Shown piece by piece: positions 25,134 to 35,448 of a stretch of DNA of 64,000 nt (its first letter is position 1; each line of letters starts with the position of its first letter). The notes beneath the pieces are model-generated. The model made no database searches. It was not told where the DNA came from and saw only the letters and a list, made by a program, of their open reading frames with translations. Both the position numbers and the translations under genes were made by a program. The DNA is from Carallia brachiata (Eukaryota > Streptophyta > Magnoliopsida > Malpighiales > Rhizophoraceae): NCBI GenBank assembly GCA_021464245.1, contig JADCRB010000037.1:2000056-2064055 (forward strand), read 5' to 3'.

Positions 25134-26219
25134 TGCATTCATACGAGTTCATGTGACGTCCCATGGAAAACAGTCCGCTTCGAGCAAGCCAAAATAAAAC
25201 GTTAGCCTATGTCCAACTGTTTTTTTTTTTTAAAACCGTAACAATCAGTCCCAATTGTCTAATCAAATTAGGTGTTGTGCTTTATTGGGAATCTCCAATT
25301 GCTATGGATACCAACTCTCGAGGGGATCCAATGAACCAGCAACCAACTATAATTATCTAAGTATTATCGCCTAACTCGATTTGTCCCTTCAGATTTCATG
25401 AACCATCGAATCTGAGGCATCTTTTGACTTAGGGTTAGGGATACCATCTTCATTGGGCATAAAAAAAGGGCTTTTGATAGCGTAAGCATTGAATTAATAC
25501 GCTTCACACTCCTCAGAATATAGCCAAAAAAAGTGGTCCTGATAAATATCTATGTGCCAGATTGGATTTAATAATTTCTGGCTAACCAAAGTCAATCTGC
25601 GGCTGCGAACACAGCTTATGCTTTTATGAAGTGGGGATAGCTAAGTAGTGAGCATCATCATGCTTCCTCGTTCGCAGATAGGAAGTCAACAATTACTTAG
25701 AATATCATACTGTAAGATTTGGTTACTTCAAGTTAATTAACTTAATTCAATGTTATTAAATTGAAAAACATCATGCACCAATAAGGTTTTATTTGGTTTG
25801 GTGAGAAAATGTCTAAAAGATTTTAGTTTAAAACATAATTTAAATTATTTTTTCTCTTATTGTTTTATTTCTTATATATTTTTTATTTATCAAAATAATT
25901 TTCTTTTCTCGTAATTTTCTTTCTCTCGTGAGATATTAATTTCAACAACTCCCTTTATCAAAATTTCATAGGGCGCATTTTTGATCGTTCTGGTGCCATC
26001 TTCTCAGTTTGTTTCCCACTTGCTATTGTTCCCTATTCCCAGTGCACGGATGGATTGAGTATAACAATTGTGGCAGACATTAAATAAACATCACGAAATC
26101 GAAATGCAGATTTGGGTATATGATTGAAGGAGATTCCGAAAGCAATTGGAACATTGCGTTTTCCCCATGTAAGATTGCATAGATTCCCAATTTTGGGCGG
26201 CAGCGCAGTGGACAACTTA

Positions 26220-27597
26220 GGGTCTGTTTGGAGATACTGTCAGTTTTTTGTTTCTGTTTTTCATTTTTTGTTTTTTGTTTTTACTGTTTGCTGAATTTTT
26301 GTGTTTATTACTGTCAATTTTTTTTTTCTATAAGAATAAAAAAATAGATAGAAAAAAGATAGTAAAAGAAATGGTAAAAAGAGTATAAATATAGAGAGAA
26401 AAATGGGAGAGAGAGAGAGAGAGAAAGAGGGTAGAGAGAGAAAAAGGAGAGAGAAAGAGAGAAGAAAGAGAATGAGTAGAGAGAATGACAGAAAGAGAAA
26501 GAGTTGAGAAAGAATATGTAAAGAGAATAGTAGAGAGAGAAAAATGAGAGAGAGAGGGTAGAGAGAGAATGAGTAGAGAAAATGACAAAGAGAGAAAAGA
26601 GAGAGAGGGTAGAGAAAGAACGAGTAAAGAGAATGATTGCAAGAGAAAAATAAGAGAGAGAGGATAGAGAGAGAATGAGTAGAGAGAATGGTAAAACAAG
26701 AAAAAAGAGAAAGAGTCTGGGTCGAGAGAGAATGAATAGAGAGAGAAAAAGGAGAGAGAGAGGGTAGAGAGATAATAGTAGAGCGAGAAAAAGGAGAGAG
26801 AATGTGGGTAGACAGAAATGAGAGAGAATCTGGGTAGACAGAGAATGGTAGAGAGAAAAGAGAGAGAGAGAGATGGCAAAGAGAGAACGAGTAGAGAGAA
26901 TGATAGAGCAAGAAAAAGAAGAGAGAATGGTAGAGAGAGAAAAATGTGAGAGAGAACGAGTATAGAGAGAATGAGTAGAGAGAATGGTTGAGGGAGAAAA
27001 AGGAGAGAGAGAGAGAGTGTGTAAAAGGAGAATTAGTGTAGAGAATGGTAGAAAGAAAAAAAGGAGAAAGAGGGTAGAGAAAGAATGAGTAGAGAGAGAA
27101 AAGAGAGAGAGAGGGTTGAGAGAGAATGGTCGAGATAGAAAAAAAGGAGAGAGGAGAGAGAGAATGATAGAGATAGAAAAAGGAGATAGAGGGTAGAGAG
27201 AGAATGATTAGAGAGAGAAAATAGAGAGAGAGAGGGCAGAGAGAGAATGGTAGAGATAGAAGAGGGGGAGAGAGGGTAGAGAGAGAATGAGTAGAGAGAG
27301 AAAGAGTAGTGAGAGAAAAAATATAGAAGGATAGAGAGAGAATGAGTAAAGAGATATATGATATTGATGGTGGATAGAGAAAGAAAATGTTGTGAGAGAA
27401 AGTATAGAAAAAAAAGTGAAAAACAAAATCGGAAAGTTAGTTTTTATTATTTTCCCAATTTGTTTTTTTTTCTTTGAAAAATACTTTTAACTTTTAAACA
27501 AAAAATAGAAAACAAAATCAATAACAAACATGATTTCTATTTTTTTTTGTGAAAAATAAACAGAAAATAAAAAATAAAATCGTTAACAAACGGACTC
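26220..27597. mobile_element. PIF/Harbinger-like non-autonomous element with purine satellite core
   Basis: The left terminus GGGTCTGTTTGG begins inside a TTA|G context (TTA at 26217-26219; the first G is 26220). The right terminus, as reverse complement GAGTCCGTTTG, is followed by TTA at 27598-27600. A TTA target duplication with GGGTCTGTTTG-type ends is characteristic of PIF/Harbinger (Tourist-like) elements. The subterminal DNA is T- and A-rich, and the interior is about 1 kb of purine-rich tandem repeat. No transposase is present. Long frames read on the minus strand (for example 26261-26911) are Ser/Leu/Phe/Tyr repeats produced by the satellite and are not genes. Confidence 0.7.
26395..27421 (+). 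repeat. Polypurine minisatellite (GAGA-type, about 1 kb)
   Basis: The plus strand is almost entirely A and G for about one kilobase. It is built from variants of GAGAGAGAATGAGTAGAG and GAGAAAAAGGAGAGAG, with GGTAGAGAGAGAATG links. Units are irregular, so no single period fits. Such purine/pyrimidine mirror tracts can form triplex DNA (general knowledge). It lies wholly inside the Harbinger-like element. Confidence 0.95.
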
Positions 27598-27600
27598 TTA

Positions 27601-30600
27601 GATATCCAATTATTCTTACTCTTAAACTAAAAGAAATTAAATTCTCAAAAAAAAAAAACTAAAAGAAATTAAGATTTCAAAATTGAAATGTTAGTAATTC
27701 TAAACCTAAAGTCAAGCGAGATCAAATCAATGAGATCCAACCATCAAAGATTTATGGCAATTGACTTGCATTTCTTTTATTAGTCTCTTGGCTCAATTAA
27801 AAGTGCTCTTTTTTATATAATTTTTTTATTTATTCGAATAGAATCCAGAGCTCGCCAAAAAGCAAATGCGCCAAATAGAAAGCGTTGGTTTATGTTTAGC
27901 GAGAGAGTTGGACTTAGATAAATGGGTTAGCCCCAACTGAAAAGAAAATTAATGGGTCCGAAGGAAAAGTTAGCCCAGGCAGCCGAGGAGGTCAATACTA
28001 TTGACTTTAATTGGCTCAAGATATTTAATCTCAATCATGGACTTCAATTTGTTTTGTCATGATCTTAAAGTCTGATAGTATTCAAAGCCCTTTAATTATT
28101 CATTATGGGCCTCAACAAACCAAAATTGTCGTGGGGTCAATTTTAAGTCCAATAGTATTATACTAGATAACAATAATAATAATAATTATAATAATTAAAA
28201 AAATCTAAATGGAAACTTTGAGCATTAGCTCAAGTAGTATTCAATCTTATTAATTAAAAGTGTAATACATTTACTTTCTTTTCTTTTGTATGAGTTTAAT
28301 ATTTTTTCGTACAATTTAAAAGAAAAAAAAAAAAAAAACTAAATGAAGCCTATCGTTAGTCAAACTTAATGTTATTAGACAGCTGCTTTCAGTTAGGTGC
28401 GCAACGAGCGTCAATGCACGGTTCATGGGAAACGGACTTTTATCTTCTTTGTGCACAATGGGTACCCCATGTGGCAAATTTTGGTTCAGTGGAATACTCC
28501 CCCGGTTGAACAGATAAATCAAATGATACCGGAGTCCTTTTCACATTTCGGAGCACTTCAATTTAGGGGCGTTCCATGCTCAACGTGTTTTTGGTTGTTA
28601 AAGAGCTTATTGTCCTGCAGACCCCAGTACTGGAGACCAACCAAATTTGTGAGATTATTGAAGGGCAAATATAGGGTCATCGTGTGCCCTTACTTGACCT
28701 TGGGTGTGACCTAAATGAAGGGACACAAAACTATCATTGGAGACTCATTAATGCTGAGAATTTGAGTTGAATACAAAAGGTTTTGAGAACGAACACTTGG
28801 TTGTCTCTCAATCAATGGCTATAGATTCTTCTTTTCAGTTTTTTTTTTTTTCTTTCCTTCAAAGCCACAATTTATTAGACAGTCCTAATAGTGATAATTG
28901 TAGGAAACCACTATGGTATGAACGAAAAAGTCAGGTGACTGACTTTACTAAAAGAGAGACCCATATTTTATTGCCGTATTTCTTAGTTCACATGAGTTGG
29001 ACTTCACTTCATGGGCACTGGGTTGCCTTATAAAATAGAAAAATAAAAAGAAAATAAAAGAAAGAAAGCGAAATATGACTAGATCGACAGTCAACACATA
29101 GTGGCTGCGAAGTGGGCACGGTTCGGATGGTCCCAAGAGCCGTCTCAACCTTTTTTTTTTTTTTTTTTGGGTCAAAACAAGAAAAGAAAGACAAGCATAT
29201 AACCGACACAATTAGATCTAGTTTATTACTCAAGCTTGAGCCATAATGCGATCAGACAATGTTTAAAGTGGGAAATTAGAGAAGGTGGTAGGATGTAATT
29301 CCACGAACTTTTTGTAAATTCAAAGACTTGGTGGCTACTTGAATCAGTCCAGGTGATTATACTAATAGACAATGTTTACACATACTGAAAAGGAACAATT
29401 ACGCTATTGATGGCAGCTTATTTAATATGGAATTTTTGACAGACAAAAATCTCCTAACCTCAACGACACGATCCGACATTATTACGACAACATAATCCAC
29501 GATTATCTTAAGATAATTGTGGTTTGAGCATATGCATCGGTCCAGCACGTGGCATTTGATTGCGTTCAAGTTAACTCTTTCTTATCATGCAAGAGATAAT
29601 TTTGGTTAATGCCAATACCTACTCGTTGAAATATTTTGCCGGAAGAAGGTAGAAATTTTGGAGTGTTTGTTTAGCTAGTGTGAGTGTGAAATTTCCTAAA
29701 ACGAGTCCATGCGAAAACTCATAGTGTGAGTGTGGATTGTCGTAAAGCTCACAACCGTCGGCAGAAATGAATGAGTGTCCATTGTCCAACTAATAAAGCG
29801 CCCACCATCTTGTCGGCTAGCCAGCCTAGGGTTGAAAGTCAAACCAGTATTGACTTGATGACGACTCGGTCTTCGGCTTTTTTTAGCCGCTCAACTGCTA
29901 AAGCAGACGTGGCTTGTAATGTTCTGATTTTATTATGTTGGGCGACAAGAGAACGTAAATGATCCCGTTTTGACTTGTATTAATTCTCCTCTTCTTCTTC
30001 TCTTTTTTCTTATAGAATCACACGCTTTTCACCGTCTCATCTGGCTAGTTGGGGAAATTTCCTTTTTTTTTTTTTTTTCAGCAATAAGTACGTACTAATT
30101 TTTCATAAGTCGAATTATTTATATTAGATTCACCAAGACACAAATTCAAAGCTTAATAAATATTATGAGATCGTTTGAAATTCAACAAAATCTGCATTTG
30201 TTTAGTTTTATTATTTAATTTAAAAGAATCTCGAACCCGTGATTTTCATATAAGGGTGAGGGCATCAACCAGTCAAACCACCCATGCATGGGGTGTTTTA
30301 GGAAATTTCTTGAATCATATGGATTCAACTCATCTATCGTACTTAAAAAAAAATCGGCGTAAAAATAGTGGATATATTGATTGGATTAGTGGTACGGAAT
30401 GTAGGAAATTGATATGTATTAGGACTTTGTTTGGGTCTTTTAAATACACATACTAAAAGTATATCAGATTTAAAAAAAGTATATAAAGAGGAGAATTTAT
30501 ATTAATTAATTTAAAGAGGAGCAAAGTTTAAACAAGTCATTAAATGATTTGGTAAACTTGTTTTTGAACCCAAAAATTATGTAAACTAAATTCATACACT

Positions 30601-30686
30601 TGGCCCTATTAGCATTTATATAAGAAGATAGAATGGAAATTTGTAATAGAATAAAACAAAAAGTTTCAGAGTAATTTTTGCTAGTG
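27601..30686. other. Intergenic DNA
   Basis: No supportable gene. A 105-codon plus-strand frame at 28,397-28,714 lies in a GC-richer patch (28,380-28,720) but has no domain I recognise and no splice partners. Other frames are short and run through poly-T tracts. Confidence 0.4.
27624..27672 (+). repeat. Poly(A) micro-insertion with 17-bp direct repeats
   Basis: AAACTAAAAGAAATTAA at 27624-27640 is repeated exactly at 27656-27672. The 15-base insert is ATTCTC plus nine A. It lies 24 bp right of the Harbinger-like element's target duplication. Confidence 0.65.
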
Positions 30687-30950
30687 TTTCACATTACATA
30701 AGGATTTTTAAAAGTGAAATACTTTAATTTCGCATTCTGATAAGGATTTCACATTACATGAGGATTTCTAGAAGTGAAATACCTTTCCTGCTCTAGTTAG
30801 GAATTCACATTACATATAGACTTTTTAAAGTAAAATACTTTTCTTATTCTGATTAGGATTTCACATTACATATAAATTTTTTAAATCAAATATTTTTTTA
30901 TTCTGACTAGGATTTCACATATAGATTTTTTAAAGCATAGTACTTTTCTT
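30687..30950 (+). repeat. 54-60 bp minisatellite, about 4.7 units
   Basis: Units begin with TTTCACATTACAT or a close variant at about 30687, 30747, 30803, 30859 and 30913. Each continues as an A/T block (TTTTTAAAGTGAAATACTTT), then a TTCTGATTAGGA link. Units differ by 10-25 %, so the array is old. Confidence 0.85.
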
Positions 30951-31706
30951 ATCCGGCAAAAGCTTTTGGCTTCATTTCCTTTTCTGTTTTTGTTGGGAAT
31001 TTACGCGCAAGCTTTGCAACCCCAACAATTTCCTAGAAATTTCACTTGCCAAAAAAAAAAAGGCATTGAAATTTTATACCCAAGAGTGAGTTTTTTTTTT
31101 AACAATTAAAAAATCTATTGTTGGCATGTGGGTCACAAATGTGTAGGTTGAGACTAAGGATTATTCGTTGATATTCTCATTCAATCTCCCTCATAGCCCT
31201 CCACCCCAATACTGATAGATCTGAGCGCGACTCTTCTACAGTCTACTCATCGTATTGAATTAGATTCCTATAACCGACTATCACTAAATCTTTCAAACCC
31301 ATTAATGAGAACATCCAGTACATTAGTCAAGAGGATTATACAATATAAAAATTTAAATTTGAATCAATCACGTAAAATATACTACTGTTTAAAATACCAC
31401 CTTGAATAGTAGAATGAAAGTTGCTTGCTTCCATTAAAGGGTAAAAACAACATGATTAGGATAAAAAGGCTAAGCTGTAAGGAAGGAGGCGTGCACGTGG
31501 CAGCTGCTTGGAAACTAAACTGTAGGCTAATTGAATGTAACGTAGGTGTTGCTATCGACTTCCAACTACTCGAAAAACCCCCTTCTTCCTCAACTGTCCT
31601 AATTACACGTCAACAATATTCCTCATAAAAATCAAATCGTCTTACTATAATCTTTAAATTCCTTCAGTTCGTGATGAATTGGGGCCAATGAAAACATATA
31701 TAGTCA
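30951..31706. other. Upstream region of GPAT6-like gene
   Basis: No gene. This is probable distal promoter DNA of the acyltransferase gene that follows. A short frame at 31,425-31,628 has no recognisable features. Confidence 0.4.
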
Positions 31707-31778
31707 TAAAAATAAAATGTTTCATTGGATCAATAAAAATAAAATGTTTCATTGGATCAATAAAAATAAAATGTTTCT
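31707..31778 (+). repeat. 27-bp tandem repeat in the GPAT6-like promoter
   Basis: A 27-bp unit containing AATAAAATGTTTCATTGG and ATCAAT is repeated about 2.6 times without mismatch. It ends about 100 bp upstream of the TATA box of the following gene. The perfect identity indicates a recent expansion. Confidence 0.85.
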
Positions 31779-31880
31779 GGACCCATTAACTCTCCCTCAG
31801 CCACATGATTTTTTTTTTATAAAAAAAATCTAAAATATTTACATCATCCCCATCATGCATCTTTCTTTCTGTTCCTCTTT

Positions 31881-31886
31881 TATAAA
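31881..31886 (+). promoter_or_regulatory. TATA box of the GPAT6-like gene
   Basis: TATAAA in the context CTCTTTTATAAACCATT, 78 bp upstream of the preferred ATG. It is followed by CT-rich sequence typical of a plant 5' leader, so the predicted transcript start is near 31,912-31,920. Confidence 0.6.
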
Positions 31887-31963
31887 CCATTTCTCTCTTA
31901 GTCACCCTTTAAAAACTCACAAAGGCCCCAACTCTCTCTCTATCAGTATTTTCTGTGATGGTC

Positions 31964-34900
31964 ATGGGGGCTCATCGCCGTTTTGAACCAATCACGAAAT
32001 GTGGCGTAGAGGGACGATCAAATCAGACGGTGGCTGCAGACCTTGATGGCACGCTTCTTATATCAAAAAGTGCATTTCCCTATTTCTTGCTTATGGCCCT
32101 TGAAGCTGGAAGCCTCTTAAGAGCGCTAGTCTTATTGGCTTCGGTCCCATTGGTGTACTTCACCAATGCATTTATATCAGAAGCAACGGGAATCAAGACA
32201 TTGATCTTCATTGCATTTGTGGGTCTCAAAATAAGAGACATCGAACTTGTTTCAGGGTCTGTCTTGCCGAGGTTTTATGCCGATGATGTCCATCCCGAAA
32301 CTTGGAGGGCGTTCAATTCCTTCGGCAAGAGATACATAATCACGGCCAATCCCAGGATCATGGTCGAGCCATTTGTCAAGAAATTTCTCGGGGTTGACAA
32401 GGTTCTTGGCACTGAATTGGAGGTTACAAAATCCGGCAGGGCTACTGGGTTCGTCAAGAAACCCGGAGTTCTTTTCGGGAAACATAAGAGAGATGCCATC
32501 TTATCAGAATTTGGCACAGTCTTGCCCGATATAGGCCTCGGCTACCGAGAAACTGATCATGATTTCATGTCCACATGCAAGGTACTTCAACATCATCTCA
32601 AGGAAGTAATTTTTGTTTCATCAGTTTTTTTTTTATTAAGAAACTCGGTAGAATATAAATTATATAATAAAAATAATTTTATTTATTTATAAATCTCTTC
32701 TCTTTTATTTTAAAATTTAAATTTAAGACTTTTAAAATAAAAATTTTAAATTATAACTACTAAAATATTACTTGAAACACGTTTCATCCATTTTCTACTC
32801 CTGTGCAGTGCCGTCCCTTCCCTTTCTGTTTGCATTTTGATTTTTATTTTTTAGAGCATATTATACAAGTTTAAGACTTCATGAGCTGTTATAACAATTA
32901 ATTTGATACAGGAAAATAGTACAATTCCAACTGTCAAATTATCATTCTCATTTATTGTCCGTTTGGTGAAGAGGTTTATGTCAACTATTTCTATTGTTTA
33001 GTCATGAACTTTCGCCTATTTTTCTTGTCACCCATTAGAAATTTTTGTCGCTCAATATTAATGTCCAATTGATAGTAGTAGACCACTACCGTAACTTTCA
33101 ATCGCTAGCAGCTTCTATTGTGTGCTTTATTGCAAGCTTTTCAATAATGGCCTACTTAACAGTCAACACCATTCATATAATTAATCATATGTTAATAAGC
33201 CTATTTTATTTTTTGATCACATTTACTTACGTACACAACTAGATGCCGTCTTCTTGTGGAAATTACTCATATTTCGAGTGTAAATATTAATAAAATCGTG
33301 CGCCCAAATCTAACACATGTCAGAATTATGGGAAGTAATACACACACACACACATATTCGTCTTTTTCACTTATCACAAAAAAAAAAAAAAAAATTGTTC
33401 TTGCTAGTAATTTACTATAGGATCTGATCTTTGAATCAGTTGGCACTTTCTTTTTATGTGGGCCATTTAATTTTAGTTTCTAAAAGTGAGCTACTTTCTT
33501 TTAGTGTCCAACTCCTAATAAGACGGGAGATATTATTAATTAACTTTTAGAGGAAGGTTATGTGAACATAACTTCTTTGATATGGAAATGATGCCGCAAT
33601 TTGCATCCAACAACATCAATTATGTAGATTAATAAAAAAAAAACATTAATTATGTATTCAATGGATGTAGGTGTACAATTAACCCTCGGAGAAATATTAT
33701 TCTAATAACCAATTCAACATATTTTTTAAAATGCAAAACTGATAATAATAATGATAATATATCTGAGTATACAAGTATGTACATTTTTTGATTAAAAAAA
33801 AAATATGCATATAAGATGTAATGTTTCAGTCTTATCCCGATGATGTTAAATTATTGTGTCCATATAGAGCGTTAAACTTTATTAATTACCAATTCGGTTA
33901 AAAACATTAATTTATAAAAAGACAAGCATCATAATTGCACTGATTTGAACTTTCAATAATCATCTATCCGAAATATTTTGACAATGACGTTTGACTTAAG
34001 TTTCCTGTATGTTGCTCAGTTACCGGTTATGTGAATTTACTGAGTGGACGTCACAACAATTTTTTGTGGTTGCCTCTTATAGTAAAATTCCATTTGCCTG
34101 ATGTGGCGTATTAATTTGGTCTCCTTGATCAAACATGGCACAGTTTGTATTATTTAATCCACAGATGTTCGCTACATTCTATCATGCTGACCTTGTGTCT
34201 TATGTATTCCAATTAGTTGACGTAGAATAGAGGTAAATCAACTGGAATTTACGTAGATTAACTCATTAAAAAAATTTAAATTTGTGGGAAAGATGAAAAA
34301 TTTGAATCATATTAAAATTAAATAATAAAATTGAACCTATTCAAATACTCTGATAATCTGTGAGTGCCCTTGGCATAGAGTGAGGTATTTTTCCTATTTC
34401 CTTATTTTTATTAAAAGAAAAATATAAGTAAGTTATTTGAGATGGATCCACACCTATCTAAAAAAACAAGGATAGGGCCCACAGTCCCGCGTATCCTTTT
34501 ATCCATGCATAAATGAATTGCTTTTGTCTCTGAAATCAACTAATGCATTCTCAAATTGCCAGGAAGGATACATGGTGCCAAGAAAAAAGTGCGAGCCACT
34601 GCCAAGAAACAAGCTCTTGAGCCCTGTAATCTTCCACGAGGGTCGCTTAGTACAGCGGCCTACTCCTCTGGTTGCTCTCTTGACCTTCTTATGGATGCCA
34701 ATTGGTATAATTCTGTCCCTGCTAAGGGTCTACGTTAACATCCCTCTGCCAGAGTGGCTTGCCTGGTACAGTTACAAGATCCTAGGAATTAAAGTCATTG
34801 TTAAGGGCACCCCTCCGCCACCTCCCCAAAACGGTCAAAGTGGCGTCCTCTTCGTTTGCAATCATCGCACCGTGCTAGACCCCGTTGTCACGGCCGTCGC

Positions 34901-35448
34901 ATTAAGAAGAAAAATCAGCTGCGTCACGTATAGTATTAGCAAATTCACCGAAATAATTTCACCCATCAAGGCTGTTGCTTTGTCAAGGGAACGAGACAAA
35001 GATGCGGCCAATATCAAGCGGTTGCTGGAGGAAGGTGACTTGGTAATCTGCCCCGAAGGGACAACTTGTAGAGAGCCATTTTTGCTGAGATTTAGTGCTC
35101 TTTTCGCGGAGCTTACTGATAGAATCGTGCCGGTTGCTATTAATACAAAACAGACCGTGTTCCATGGCACCACTGTCCGGGGGCACAAGCTTTTGGATCC
35201 GTATTTCGTGTTCATGAATCCGATGCCGACTTATGAGATCACTTTCTTGAATCGCTGCCCGCGGATGTGACTTGCAAAGGCGGCAAATCGGCCATTGAAG
35301 TTGCGAATTACATCCAAAGGGTGCTTGCTGGAACGCTGGGATTTGAGTGCACTAATCTGACTAGGAAAATAAGTATGCTATGCTTGCTGGAACAGACGGC
35401 CGCGTTCCATCCGAGAAGGAGAAGAAACATGAAAAGGAAAAGGCTTGA
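31964..35448 (+). CDS. GPAT6: sn-2 glycerol-3-phosphate acyltransferase, GPAT6-like; 3' end frameshifted
   Basis: Land-plant GPATs transfer acyl groups to the sn-2 position of glycerol-3-phosphate at the ER to make cutin monomers; GPAT6 also has phosphatase activity giving 2-monoacylglycerol (known of the family). Exon 1 is 31964-32581, the intron is 32582-34562 (GT-AG), and exon 2 runs from 34563. The start [10 protein letters not shown] matches GPAT6-type proteins; an ATG six bases upstream (31958) is the alternative. The HAD domain has DLDGT (Asp26, Asp28), but Asp of the later GDxxxD motif is Tyr194 (TAC at 32543). Acyltransferase motifs NHRTVLD (His307, Asp312) and PEGTTCREP are intact. 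Near 35253 one base is missing, giving a stop at 35268-35270 (441 aa). Near 35368 a second base is missing. With both gaps allowed for, homology continues to a TGA at 35446-35448, equal to about 501 aa. Either assembly error or a decaying gene. Confidence 0.9.
32582..34562 (+). other. Intron 1 of the GPAT6-like gene
   Basis: A 1,981-bp AT-rich intron with a GTACTT donor and a TTGCCAG acceptor. No gene lies inside. It contains a poly(A) micro-insertion at 33,613-33,656 and a short CA-repeat near 33,341. Confidence 0.85.
33613..33656 (+). repeat. Poly(A) micro-insertion within the GPAT6-like intron
   Basis: ACATCAATTATGTA (33613-33626) recurs as ACATTAATTATGTA (33643-33656). The 16-base insert is GATTAAT followed by nine A ahead of the second copy. 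One mismatch between repeats. Confidence 0.6.

Larger units (their letters stand above)
23612..26216. other. Intergenic DNA with microsatellite
   Basis: No supportable gene. A dinucleotide AT repeat lies at 25,097-25,127, and a C-run/A-run micro-insertion at 24,004-24,053. Several short frames around 23,950-24,160 run through these homopolymers and are not credible. Confidence 0.4.

Noticed and set aside
26261..26911. 216-codon minus-strand reading frame, with a 183-codon companion in another frame
   Set aside because: Both are translations of the polypurine satellite (Ser/Leu/Phe/Tyr repeats). The openness is a composition effect.
28397..28714. 105-codon plus-strand frame
   Set aside because: No domain, no homologous pattern I recognise, and no promoter or splice context.
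30687..30950. Regularly spaced repeats resembling a CRISPR array
   Set aside because: The whole unit repeats with no unique spacers, and the genome is a plant.
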